Assembly (NCBI GenBank): GCA_964246975.1
Contig: CAXTSL010000039.1
Location: 1 to 25,391, forward strand
Direction: 5' to 3'
Origin: Glacieibacterium sp964246975
GTDB taxonomy: Bacteria; Pseudomonadota; Alphaproteobacteria; Sphingomonadales; Sphingomonadaceae
Length of the DNA stretch: 25,391 nt
Shown here: positions 8,859-16,287 of the stretch, piece after piece
Numbering within the stretch: position 1 is the first letter of the stretch
How the letters are laid out: each line of letters begins with the position of its first letter
Position numbers and translations under genes: made by a program
The notes under the pieces: model-generated
What the model was told of the DNA's origin: nothing
Databases searched by the model: none
Seen by the model: only the letters and a program-made list of their open reading frames with translations

Positions 8859-9588
8859 ACAGCGCCGGGTCGAGCGGAGCGTCGACCTGCGTCGTCGTCC
8901 AGAACACCTCGTTTGCCTTGACGCCATTGTAGTAGAGCGTGACGTGGCGCGCCTGCAGCCAGTCGGGCGCGGTCAGCCGGACGAAATCGTCATAAGTGCG
9001 AACGTGCCAGCCCTTGGGCGTCGCGAAGCCCGCGAGGCGGATCGCGCCGCTCGCCTTGTCGACCCCGAACAGCGTCGCGGTGCCCGACGGGTCGGTGACC
9101 CGGACGGTGAAGACGGCGTGACCACCGACATCGTCGTCGGGGAGGCGGGTCAGCACGAAGCCGGGCTTGAGGGCATGGCGGATGACGCCGAAGCCGAAGT
9201 TCGAGGCCCAGAAGGCATCGGCGCGGTCCTTCGGGATCGGCCCCTTCTCGTCGAAGCTCGTCGTGCCGTCGGAACCGACGAGAAACAGCCGCCGCCCGCC
9301 CGCGCGGGCGTCGATGCGGACGCTGCCCGACTCGCCGTGCGCCGCGTCGCGGTCGGTCTCGAAGGCGCGCCACATGCGATAGTCGTCGGCGACGGTCCGC
9401 GGCGCGGCGGCATCGGGCGCGTAGAACACCGCGCGCCCGCTAAGCACCAGCGTCTTCGCGCGTGCCCAGCCATCGCCACCGGCGGCCGCATAGGCGCGCG
9501 CGACGATGGCGCGCGCGTCCGGTTCGTCGGCGGCCGCAGCCCCGAGGGGCGCGAGCAGGAGCAAAAGAGCGGCGAGACGACGGATCAT
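8845..9588 (-). CDS. Secreted hypothetical protein, possibly LolA-like fold
   Basis: The product is 247 residues from the ATG at 9586-9588, which opens a signal peptide (MIRRLAALLLLLAPLGAAAA). An upstream in-frame start at 9669 would bury the signal and is rejected. The mature protein starts ARAIVARAYAAAGGDGWARA and continues with many short beta-like stretches ending in Asp, Gly and Thr turns. This resembles periplasmic proteins of the outer-membrane lipoprotein-sorting (LolA-like) group, but no motif is decisive. It contains no cysteine in the mature part and no membrane span after the signal. It shares its strand with the PQQ dehydrogenase gene upstream (31-base gap), so co-transcription is likely. 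The function is unknown. Confidence 0.8.
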   Translation of the reverse strand: MIRRLAALLLLLAPLGAAAADEPDARAIVARAYAAAGGDGWARAKTLVLSGRAVFYAPDAAAPRTVADDYRMWRAFETDRDAAHGESGSVRIDARAGGRRLFLVGSDGTTSFDEKGPIPKDRADAFWASNFGFGVIRHALKPGFVLTRLPDDDVGGHAVFTVRVTDPSGTATLFGVDKASGAIRLAGFATPKGWHVRTYDDFVRLTAPDWLQARHVTLYYNGVKANEVFWTTTQVDAPLDPALFKAP

Positions 9589-9619
9589 TGCGGCACTACA
9601 GCGCGTGCGGCGGCCGAGT

Positions 9620-10825
9620 TCAAGCCGGGACGACGCGCCGCCGCCGCTGCACGCCGCCGACGATGCCAAAGCCTGCGATCAACAGCGCCCAGCTAGCAGG
9701 TTCGGGCACCGCCGCGTTCGGATCGAGGAAGCGGAAGACGCGTCCGCCATAGTCGACGACGTACAGGTTGCCGTCGCCGTCCTCGCCGAACGACGATGGG
9801 TTGATGCCGACCCCGCCGAGGACGCCCGTGATATCGGTGAAGCCGGTGCCGTCGGTCGCGACGCTGAACAGCCTGCCCGCGACGAAATCGCCGAAGACGT
9901 AGCGTCCGCTGAGGTCGGCGATGCCTGCCCCGCGAAAGACATAGCCGCCGGTGATCGACTGGCCGATGCCATGATTATACTCGACGATCGGCGGCGTCGC
10001 GCCGAGCGGGAGCGGGTCACCAATGCCCGGCGTCGGGATCGTTCCTTCGAGCGGACGCCAGCCGAAATTCTGCCCCGACGTGCCGAACGCGACGCGATCG
10101 ACCTCCTCGCGCGCGCCCTGCCCGACATCGCCGATCCACAGGTCCCCCGTCGCGCGGTCGAAACTGTCGCGATAGGGGTTGCGCAGGCCGTAGACGAAGA
10201 CCTCGCTGCCGAACGGATTGGTCGCGGGAACCGTATAGTTGCGCGCCGCGTCGGCGGGGAAGGCATCGGCGGACACGTCGAGGCGCAGGATCTTGCCGAG
10301 GTTCGAATTGAGGTTCTGGGCGTTGTTGAACGGGTCGTTGGCCGAGCCGCCGTCGCCGAGCGCGACGTAGAGATTGCCCTCGGGGCCGAAGCCGATCCAG
10401 CCGCCGTTGTGGTTGTCGAAGGGCTGGTCGACGCGGATCACGACCTGGCTCGCCTCGCTGACGATCGCGGGATCGGTATAGCGCCGCACCTCGGTGACGA
10501 GCTGCCCCGCGACCCGCGCGGTCACGTCGACGTAGAAGCGCCCGTTGGTCGCATAGGCGGGATCGAAGGCGAGGCCGAGCAGGCCCTTCTCGCCGCCGGT
10601 CTCGATGTTCGGCACGGTGAAGAAGGTCGACCGCGTGCCGCTCGTTCGGTCGATGCGGACGATATCACCGCCCTGCTGGACGACGAACAGGTCATTGGCG
10701 CGACCGGTCAGGAAGACCGGCGCCGACAGTCCGCCGGCGACCTGCGTCGTCGATACGGCGGCGGACGCATTGGCGGACAGGCCGGCAAGGCAGGCGGCGC
10801 TGAGCAAGGCATGGCAGAGGTGCAT
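9620..10825 (-). CDS. PQQ-type glucose/sorbosone dehydrogenase-like protein with PEPxxWA-CTERM tag
   Basis: The product is 401 residues. The ATG at 10823-10825 follows GGGAG and gives a signal peptide ending in ANASA. The body is a six-bladed beta-propeller of the GSDH family: FLTGRANDLFVVQQGG, GEKGLLGLAFDP, DNHNGGWIGFGPEGNLYVAL, LGKILRLDV, YGLRNPYRDSFD, LWIGDVGQGAREEVDR and ITGGYVFRG. Related enzymes oxidise sugars or aldoses with PQQ in the periplasm. The substrate here is open. The C-terminus reads VPEPASWALLIAGFGIVGG followed by an Arg-rich tail. This is a PEP-CTERM-type sorting signal of the sphingomonad PEPxxWA form, so the protein is probably processed and attached or exported at the cell surface by an exosortase encoded elsewhere. 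Confidence 0.92.
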   Translation of the reverse strand: MHLCHALLSAACLAGLSANASAAVSTTQVAGGLSAPVFLTGRANDLFVVQQGGDIVRIDRTSGTRSTFFTVPNIETGGEKGLLGLAFDPAYATNGRFYVDVTARVAGQLVTEVRRYTDPAIVSEASQVVIRVDQPFDNHNGGWIGFGPEGNLYVALGDGGSANDPFNNAQNLNSNLGKILRLDVSADAFPADAARNYTVPATNPFGSEVFVYGLRNPYRDSFDRATGDLWIGDVGQGAREEVDRVAFGTSGQNFGWRPLEGTIPTPGIGDPLPLGATPPIVEYNHGIGQSITGGYVFRGAGIADLSGRYVFGDFVAGRLFSVATDGTGFTDITGVLGGVGINPSSFGEDGDGNLYVVDYGGRVFRFLDPNAAVPEPASWALLIAGFGIVGGVQRRRRVVPA

Positions 10826-10899
10826 GGGAACGCTCCCGGCTGGGCCCCCGCCCGAGCCCGATGTCTGCGCGCGCGATGTGAAGATCGCGTTACCTGCGG

Positions 10900-11097
10900 C
10901 TAGACGTGTTCGAGGACCGCAAAGCCATTGCGCCCGAGATCGACGCGCATCACCGAGACATCGCCGAGGACGAAATTGGCGAGGCTGTCGATCCGCTTGC
11001 CCGCGACGCGGCACATCGTCTCATACAGCATGCCGCCGTCGGTTTCGAAACTGCGGTCGAGCTGCTTGTCGACACGATAGACATCGACTTGAATCAC
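10900..11097 (-). CDS. Small hypothetical protein
   Basis: The product is about 65 residues beginning IQVDVYRVDKQLDRSFETDG. It is mixed in charge, with no signal or membrane span. There is no ATG at the N-terminus. The GTG at 11095-11097 is favoured because a run of six Gs lies 9 bases upstream. A TTG at 11104-11106 directly abuts that G run and would add three residues. The composition looks like a real protein (balanced Asp, Val and Leu, with no Arg/Pro/Ala excess as in the shadow frames). It is separated from the PQQ dehydrogenase gene by 74 bases on the same strand. I do not recognise the family. Confidence 0.6.
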   Translation of the reverse strand: MIQVDVYRVDKQLDRSFETDGGMLYETMCRVAGKRIDSLANFVLGDVSVMRVDLGRNGFAVLEHV

Positions 11098-11266
11098 GTT
11101 CGCCAACCCCCCGGTCCCGAAGCCTACATTCCATCACGCGTCGTGGCGCGCGGCAATATCCCGGACGGTCATGGATGAAATTTTTAAGGGGGGCGCGGCG
11201 CGGCGGCAACGCTTGTCTAATCGCTGCGGCACGGGCAGCATCGGCGATCATCGAATGGGGGAATAC

Positions 11267-11692
11267 ATGCACAGTCCGATCCTCGCGCCCGTCGTCGCGC
11301 TCGTCCTCTGGTCGCTCGTCATGCTGGTGTGGCTGGTGGTCGCGCGGCTGCCCGCGATGAAGGCGGCGGGCATCGACCTCAAGACTGTGCGCGGCGGTAA
11401 GCCCGGCGGTCTCGACGGCGTGCTGCCCGAAACGGCGCAATGGAAGGCGCACAATTACATCCACTTGATGGAGCAGCCGACGTTGTTCTACGCGGTCTGC
11501 GGTGTGCTGGCATTGGCAGCAGCGGGTAGCGGGATCAACCTGACGCTGGCGTGGGCCTATGTGGCGTTGCGCGTCGTCCACAGCCTCGTCCAAGCGACCG
11601 CCAACATCATCGCGCTGCGCTTCGCGATGTTCGCGCTGAGCACGCTCGCGCTCATCTGGCTCGCCATCGACGCAGCGCGCGCCGTCTTCTGA
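11267..11692 (+). CDS. MAPEG-family membrane protein
   Basis: The product is 141 residues with about four hydrophobic spans: an N-terminal one (LAPVVALVLWSLVMLVWLVV), one at PTLFYAVCGVLALAAAG, one near LAWAYVALRVVHSLVQ, and a C-terminal one (FAMFALSTLALIWLAID). The segment AHNYIHLMEQPTLFYAV and the ALRVVHSLVQATANII stretch fit the MAPEG superfamily (membrane proteins of eicosanoid and glutathione metabolism). In bacteria the MAPEG role is usually unknown, although some have glutathione transferase or peroxidase activity. The ATG at 11267 has GGGGGA 4 bases upstream. ATGs at 11255 and 11171 are in frame but lack a ribosome site and add non-membrane residues. Confidence 0.85.
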   Translation: MHSPILAPVVALVLWSLVMLVWLVVARLPAMKAAGIDLKTVRGGKPGGLDGVLPETAQWKAHNYIHLMEQPTLFYAVCGVLALAAAGSGINLTLAWAYVALRVVHSLVQATANIIALRFAMFALSTLALIWLAIDAARAVF

Positions 11693-11700
11693 TCGCGTAC

Positions 11701-11765
11701 CTAACCGCTCAAGCTTCCATTATTTATCCACTATGAGCTGTCATTTAGGTTAGTTTTAGCCTTTT
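11701..11765 (+). terminator. Weak stem with T runs after the MAPEG gene
   Basis: CTAACC at 11701-11706 can pair with GGTTAG at 11748-11753, and GCTCA at 11707-11711 can pair with TGAGC at 11734-11738. TTTTAGCCTTTTT follows. The loop is long and the arms are interrupted. The segment is unusually AT-rich for this window and may instead carry the promoter of the next gene. Confidence 0.3.
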
Positions 11766-11775
11766 TGGAACTGGC

Positions 11776-11821
11776 AGCCTCGTTACGCATTCAGCCTCTG
11801 CCGGTCAACAAGAGGCTTTTT
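11776..11821 (+). promoter_or_regulatory. Leader hairpin sequestering the ribosome site of the glycine-zipper gene
   Basis: AGCCTCT at 11793-11799 pairs perfectly with AGAGGCT at 11811-11817, with an 11-base loop and a run of Ts to 11821, which is the shape of an intrinsic terminator. The 3' arm contains AAGAGG, the likely Shine-Dalgarno 8 bases before the ATG at 11824. A second AGCCTC at 11776-11781 can compete for the same arm. A switch of transcription or translation is inferred. The ligand or cue is unknown. Confidence 0.55.
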
Positions 11822-11823
11822 CG

Positions 11824-12855
11824 ATGCGTAACTATATTCTCGCCGCCGGGCTCGCCGCTGCGGCGCTCTCGCCCAATCTCGCCAGTGCGCAGCAGACCTG
11901 CGAGGAGCGCAGCACCAACCGCGTCGTCGGCACCGTTGCCGGAGCGGGGATCGGCGCGATTCTCGGCAGCGTCATCGCCGGACACGGCGACAAGGGCCTC
12001 GGCGCGGTACTCGGCGCGGCGGGCGGCGGCGTCGCGGGCAACCAGCTGACGCGTTCGACCGGCGACTGCGCGCATGCCTATGGCTACTACGACCGTCAGA
12101 ACGCATGGCACGCGACCGACGTCCGCGCCGACACCGCGACGGGCTATTACGACCGCGAAGGCAATTGGGTGAACGGCGTTCCCGCCGGTTACTACGACAG
12201 CAACAATCGCTATGTCGCCTCGACCCGCGAGGGCGAGCGTGCGGGCTATCGCGACGCGCACGGCCATTGGGTGCCGGCGTCGGCCAACGGCTATTACGAG
12301 GCCGACAACTCGTATCGCGCCGGGACGGTCAGCGGCTATTACGACAACGGTCGCTGGATCCGCGGCGAGACGACGGGCCGCTACGACGCCAACGGGCGCT
12401 GGGTTGCCGGTGCGCCGGCGGCGCGTCGCGATGCCAACGGCAATTGGGTCTATGACCCGCAGCCGGGCTATTACGCCAACGGTCGCTGGGTGCGCGGCGA
12501 GACGCGCGGCTATTACGACACCAACGGTACGTGGATCGCGGTGTCGGGCAGCGGCTACGGCGGGCAGGTCGCGGGCTACGACCCGCGCGACGGCCGCGAC
12601 CAGGCGCGCGACACGCGCAGTCGCGAGGCGCGCATCGAACAGCGCATTCGCAACCTGACCGACGACGGCACGCTGACGCAGGGCGAGAGCTATCGCGCGA
12701 TGCGGGAGCTGAACGCCATCCGCGCCCGCGATCGCGCGGTCAGCGACCGGTACGGGCGCAAGTCGCAGGGCAACGAGGCGGCGCTGCAGGCGCGTCTCGA
12801 CCGCCTCAACGACGGGCTGCGTTCGGCGCGACAGGACGCGCGTTCGGGCCGCTAG
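11824..12855 (+). CDS. Secreted glycine-zipper protein with about ten Tyr/Trp-rich 15-residue repeats
   Basis: The product is 343 residues. The signal peptide ends near residue 22 (NLASA, then QQTC). Residues 33-75 form a glycine zipper (VVGTVAGAGIGAILG, then GLGAVLGAAGGGVAGNQLT), as in 17-kDa surface antigen and other 2TM glycine-zipper envelope proteins. Residues 87-251 contain about ten copies of a unit like GYYDxNGRWVxGxxx, starting near residues 87, 107, 122, 141, 156, 171, 185, 200, 215 and 229. The C-terminal 90 residues are a charged, Arg-rich, helix-prone tail. Outer-membrane or periplasmic location is inferred, and the function is unknown. The repeats could bind glycan or metal, or act as a structural stalk. 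It is flanked by a possible attenuator upstream and a strong hairpin downstream. Confidence 0.88.
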   Translation: MRNYILAAGLAAAALSPNLASAQQTCEERSTNRVVGTVAGAGIGAILGSVIAGHGDKGLGAVLGAAGGGVAGNQLTRSTGDCAHAYGYYDRQNAWHATDVRADTATGYYDREGNWVNGVPAGYYDSNNRYVASTREGERAGYRDAHGHWVPASANGYYEADNSYRAGTVSGYYDNGRWIRGETTGRYDANGRWVAGAPAARRDANGNWVYDPQPGYYANGRWVRGETRGYYDTNGTWIAVSGSGYGGQVAGYDPRDGRDQARDTRSREARIEQRIRNLTDDGTLTQGESYRAMRELNAIRARDRAVSDRYGRKSQGNEAALQARLDRLNDGLRSARQDARSGR

Positions 12856-12873
12856 TCCACTGGCGCGAGAGCG

Positions 12874-12903
12874 AGGGCGGGGTTGCGACGGCGGCCCCGC
12901 CCT
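12874..12903. terminator. Bidirectional terminator-like hairpin between convergent genes
   Basis: GGGCGGGG at 12875-12882 pairs perfectly with CCCCGCCC at 12895-12902 around a 12-base loop, extended by an A-T pair. It lies exactly between the stop at 12855 and the convergent stop at 12911. The T run is minimal. Confidence 0.6.
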
Positions 12904-12910
12904 TGGCTTG

Positions 12911-13504
12911 TCAGCACGTTTCGTGCTTCCAATTCCGCCGCTTGCCTTCGGCACACCACGCGACAGTTTCGCCGATGCGCCTGAGGCGTGTGGCGGGCTG
13001 CTTGGCCTCGTTCACCCACTCGACGTACTCGCGGCGGCAACTGGGCGGGAAGGCGTCGAACGTCGCTGCCGCTGCGGCGACGGCGTCGAGCGCCCCGCGC
13101 AGGTCGGGCGGCGTGTCGAGCGGTGGCTTGGGCACTCGTCGGGCATAGAGCGAACCGCCGGCGTCGACCTGCGCCATCGCGACGCGAACCATTGCCACGA
13201 TGTCGTCATCGGACGGCAGGTCGGCGAGGCCGGTGATTTTACCCAACCGCCCCATGCCCTCGGGGCGCGGTTCCTGCTTGCCGCCCGCGTCGCGCTGCCA
13301 TGTCCCGAACGCCGCGTGCGCCTTGAAGGCGGCGATGTTCGAAACGATCTTGTCCGCATGGAGGAACATCGGCATGCCCCACTTGATCGCCTCCTTGATG
13401 TCGGGCGCGGCGGCGTGGACGAGCCCGCGCAGGTGCGCCAGGATCGGCTGCGCGAACGGCGCTGAATTGGCGATATAGGCGTCGACGCGCGGGTCGTGCG
13501 GCAT
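12911..13504 (-). CDS. YdeI/OmpD-associated (DUF1801-containing) family protein
   Basis: The product is 197 residues. The N-terminal half (DPRVDAYIANSAPFAQPIL, then APDIKEAIKWGMPMFLHADK and NIAAFKAHAAFGTW) is a DUF1801/YdhG-type domain with the typical IKWGMPxF motif. The C-terminal half (LDTPPDLRGALDAVAAAAAT, FDAFPPSCRREYVEWVNEAK, then TRLRRIGETVAW) is the OmdA/YdeI segment. These small cytoplasmic proteins are widespread and poorly characterised. YdeI has been linked to stress or peptide tolerance in enterobacteria, which may not carry over. GGGAGGA lies 5 bases before the ATG, so the start is secure. It shares its strand with the acyl-CoA dehydrogenase gene upstream, 46 bases away. Confidence 0.85.
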   Translation of the reverse strand: MPHDPRVDAYIANSAPFAQPILAHLRGLVHAAAPDIKEAIKWGMPMFLHADKIVSNIAAFKAHAAFGTWQRDAGGKQEPRPEGMGRLGKITGLADLPSDDDIVAMVRVAMAQVDAGGSLYARRVPKPPLDTPPDLRGALDAVAAAAATFDAFPPSCRREYVEWVNEAKQPATRLRRIGETVAWCAEGKRRNWKHETC

Positions 13505-13550
13505 GTTGTCCTCCCGCTACCGTTTTCGGCAGCCGCGCGTGAGGAGTCAA

Positions 13551-15293
13551 TCAAGCCGCCAGCGCCTCCTCGGAAATCGCGAACAGCCCGCTGGCGCCGC
13601 GTGTCGCGGCGCCGAGCAGGGCGGCGGCCTGCGGCAGGATCTGCTCGGCGAAGAAGCGCGCGGTGGCGATCTTGGCGTTGAGGAACGCCGGGTCGCCGTC
13701 GCCCGCGTTCAGGCGCACCTGCGCCGCGAGCGCCTGCCTCGCCAACAGCCACCCGCCGAGTGTGATGCCGAACATCCGCAGGTAGGGGGTCGCTCCCGCC
13801 GCCGCGTCGTCCGCCGCGCCGCCGCCGCTATTGCCCGTCATCCAGACGCTGGCGTTCTCGAGCGCAACGAGGGCGTCGTCGAGATATGGCGCGATGACGC
13901 CGAGGTCGCCGCCCTTGGGCAGCTCGCGCACCGTGTCGCGCACCTCGCCGAACAGCCGCCGCCAGTGCGCGCCGCCACCCTGCGGCAGCTTGCGGCCCAC
14001 CAGATCCATCGCCTGGATGCCGTTGGTACCTTCGTAGATCGTCGCGATGCGCGCGTCGCGCAGGTGCTGCGCCGCGCCGGTCTCCTCGACATAGCCCATG
14101 CCGCCGAAGACCTGGATCGCGAGGCTCGACAATTCTATGCCCAAGTCGGTGGCATAGGCCTTGGTGATCGGCGTCAGCAGGTCGGCAAGCCCCTGCGCGT
14201 TCGCATCGCCCGCGGCGTGGGCACGGTCGACGGCGGCGGCGTTGAGGTAGGCCAGCGCGCGGATCGCCTCGGTCGACGCCTTGAGGGTCATCAGCATGCG
14301 CCGCACGTCGGGATATTCGACGATCCGCCCGCGCCCCTGCACGCGCTCGCGCGCGAACGCCAGCGCGCCCTGGTAGGCGCGCTCTGCGATCGCAACGCCC
14401 TGCAACCCGACGTTGACGCGCGCATGATTCATCATCGTAAACATCGCGCGCATTCCGGCACCCTCGCCGCCGACGAGCCAGCCGACGCAATTGTCGTGCT
14501 CGCCGAACGCCATCGTGCAGGTGGGGGAGGCGTGTATGCCGAGCTTGTGCTCCAGCCCCACGCAACGCAGGTCGTTCCTTGTTCCGTCGGGGAGAAACTT
14601 CGGGCACAGGAACAGCGAAATGCCCTTGGTTCCCGGCGGTGCGCCGGGCAGCCGCGCCAGCACCAGATGGACGATGTTGGGCGCCACGTCGTGCTCGCCC
14701 CAGGTGATGTAGATTTTGGTGCCCTTGACCCGGTAGCTGCCGTCGTCGTGCGCGACGGCGGTCGAGCGCAGCGCACCGACATCGCTGCCCGCCTGCGGCT
14801 CGGTGAGGTTCATCGTGCCGGTCCATTCGCCGCTGACCAGCTTGCTGAGGTATGTCGCCTGCAGCTCGGGCGAGGCGTGCGCCTGCAGCGCCTCGATCGC
14901 CCCCTGGCTGAGCATCATGCACAGGCTGAACGCCATGTTGGCGCTGGTCAGCTGTTCCTGCACCGCGCTTGCCAGCACGAACGGCAGGCCCTGACCGCCG
15001 TGGTCGGCGTGCGCGCCGAGCGATGCCCAGCCGCCCTCGACGTACTGCGCGTAGGCGGCGGCGAACCCGGCGGGCAGGTGAACGTCGTCGCCGTCGCGCA
15101 CCGCACCGACCGTGTCGCCGATGCGGTTGAGCGGCGCGAAGACGTTCTGGGCGAGCTTGCCGGCCTCGGACAGGATCGCGTCGACCATATCGGGGGTCGC
15201 CGCCTCGAACCCCGGCAGCGCCGCGAGCCCGGCGATGTCGGCGACTTCGTCGAGGACGAAGCGTTGTTCGGCGAGCGGGGCCGTGTAGGTCAT
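13551..15293 (-). CDS. Acyl-CoA dehydrogenase (DmdC-like, with C-terminal AcdA-type domain)
   Basis: The product is 580 residues, longer than the common 380-residue acyl-CoA dehydrogenases and right for the large subgroup that includes DmdC (3-methylthiopropionyl-CoA dehydrogenase). Seen in order are an N-terminal helical domain (APLAEQRFVLDEVADIAGL), the FAD/substrate segment GTMNLTEPQAGSDVGALR, YRVKGTKIYITWGEHD, MNHARVNVGLQGVAIAERAY, and QVFGGMGYVEETGAAQHLRD followed by IATIYEGTNGIQAMDLVGRK, which carries the catalytic-region Glu. It oxidises an acyl-CoA at the alpha-beta bond and passes electrons to ETF. The chain type is not fixed by sequence. The ATG at 15291-15293 starts the family-typical MTYTAPL. 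Divergent from sua5 with 49 bases between. Confidence 0.93.
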   Translation of the reverse strand: MTYTAPLAEQRFVLDEVADIAGLAALPGFEAATPDMVDAILSEAGKLAQNVFAPLNRIGDTVGAVRDGDDVHLPAGFAAAYAQYVEGGWASLGAHADHGGQGLPFVLASAVQEQLTSANMAFSLCMMLSQGAIEALQAHASPELQATYLSKLVSGEWTGTMNLTEPQAGSDVGALRSTAVAHDDGSYRVKGTKIYITWGEHDVAPNIVHLVLARLPGAPPGTKGISLFLCPKFLPDGTRNDLRCVGLEHKLGIHASPTCTMAFGEHDNCVGWLVGGEGAGMRAMFTMMNHARVNVGLQGVAIAERAYQGALAFARERVQGRGRIVEYPDVRRMLMTLKASTEAIRALAYLNAAAVDRAHAAGDANAQGLADLLTPITKAYATDLGIELSSLAIQVFGGMGYVEETGAAQHLRDARIATIYEGTNGIQAMDLVGRKLPQGGGAHWRRLFGEVRDTVRELPKGGDLGVIAPYLDDALVALENASVWMTGNSGGGAADDAAAGATPYLRMFGITLGGWLLARQALAAQVRLNAGDGDPAFLNAKIATARFFAEQILPQAAALLGAATRGASGLFAISEEALAA

Positions 15294-15305
15294 GGGCGGG
15301 GGCCT

Positions 15306-15334
15306 TTGGACGATCGGGGACGCTGGGGTATAGC
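15306..15334 (+). promoter_or_regulatory. Candidate promoter of sua5, probably leaderless
   Basis: TTGGAC at 15306-15311 and TATAGC at 15329-15334 are separated by 17 bases. The ATG at 15343 is 8 bases past the -10, which is the expected transcript start, and it has no Shine-Dalgarno. Confidence 0.5.
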
Positions 15335-15355
15335 GCCGGACGATGGACCGGCCAA
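15327..15355 (-). promoter_or_regulatory. Candidate promoter of the acyl-CoA dehydrogenase gene, sharing its -10 with sua5
   Basis: On the minus strand, TTGGCC (15350-15355) and TATACC (15327-15332) are 17 bases apart. The -10 overlaps the plus-strand TATAGC by four bases, so polymerase could bind in only one orientation at a time. The expected leader is about 27 bases. Confidence 0.45.
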
Positions 15356-16281
15356 ACGGCGATAGGACGACGCGCGTACTTCCCGCCGACACCGACGGCA
15401 TCGCCGAGGCGGTGGCGCTGCTGCTGGCGGGCGAGGTCGTTGCGCTGCCGACCGAGACGGTGTACGGGTTGGCGGGGCGCGCCGACGACGCGCGCGCGGT
15501 GGCGCGGATCTACGCCGCCAAAGGCCGTCCGAGCTTCAACCCGCTGATCGTTCATGTCGCCGACGCCGATGTCGCGGCGCGGCTGGTGCGGATCGAGCCC
15601 GTCGCGGCACTGCTCATCGAGCGCTTCTGGCCGGGTCCGCTGACGCTCGTCCTGCCGCTGCGGCGCGGCGCGGCGGTGGCATCGCTGGTGTGCGCCGGAC
15701 TGCCGACGCTGGCGGTGCGCTGCCCGGCGCATCCCGTCATGCAGGCGGTGCTGGCGACGACCGGGCCGCTCGCCGCGCCGTCGGCGAACGGCAGCGGGCG
15801 GCTCAGCCCGACGCGCGCCGAACACGTGCTGCAGTCGCTCGAGGGGCGTATCCCGCTGATCCTCGACGGTGGGCCGTGCGACGCAGGGGTCGAAAGCAGC
15901 ATCGTCGCGGTCGACGGCGAGGCGGTGACGCTGCTGCGTCCCGGCGCGATCGACGCCGCGCGGCTGGGCATCAACGCGGTCGGGGGCGACGCGATTACCG
16001 CACCCGGACAGCTTGCCAGCCACTATGCGCCGCGCCAGCCCGTTCGCCTCGACGCGCGCTCGGCTTCGTTGCGCGAGTTCCACATCGGCTTCGGCGCGGT
16101 GCGCGGCGACGCCTCGCTGTCGGCGGCGGGCGATGTCGACGAAGCGGCGGCGCGGCTGTTCGACCTGCTCCACGACGCGCAGGCGAGCAGTCGGGCGGGC
16201 ATCGCCGTCGCCCCGATCCCCGAGCGCGGACTGGGCGTCGCGATCAACGACCGGCTGCGGCGCGCGGCGGCGGCGCGGTAG
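15343..16281 (+). CDS. sua5: L-threonylcarbamoyladenylate synthase, Sua5 type
   Basis: The product is 312 residues. Residues 10 to about 200 are the YrdC/TsaC fold, with PTETVYGLAG at 36-45, KGRPSFNPLIVHV, FWPGPLTLVLP, AAPSANGSGRLSPT and ESSIVAVDG. After the linker APGQLASHYAPRQPV comes the extra C-terminal Sua5 domain (about residues 215-312), so it is the long Sua5 form and not the short TsaC. It makes threonylcarbamoyl-AMP from threonine, bicarbonate and ATP for the t6A37 modification of ANN-decoding tRNAs. The ATG at 15343 gives the family-typical short N-terminus. It converges on the methyltransferase gene with 6 bases between the stops. Confidence 0.95.
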   Translation: MDRPNGDRTTRVLPADTDGIAEAVALLLAGEVVALPTETVYGLAGRADDARAVARIYAAKGRPSFNPLIVHVADADVAARLVRIEPVAALLIERFWPGPLTLVLPLRRGAAVASLVCAGLPTLAVRCPAHPVMQAVLATTGPLAAPSANGSGRLSPTRAEHVLQSLEGRIPLILDGGPCDAGVESSIVAVDGEAVTLLRPGAIDAARLGINAVGGDAITAPGQLASHYAPRQPVRLDARSASLREFHIGFGAVRGDASLSAAGDVDEAAARLFDLLHDAQASSRAGIAVAPIPERGLGVAINDRLRRAAAAR

Positions 16282-16287
16282 CCGCGC

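Noticed and set aside
13503..15365. 620-residue plus-strand open frame
   Set aside because: Antisense shadow of the acyl-CoA dehydrogenase gene, with no domain visible.
13828..16173. 781-residue minus-strand open frame
   Set aside because: It spans two well-supported genes (the acyl-CoA dehydrogenase and sua5) and has the composition of a shadow frame.
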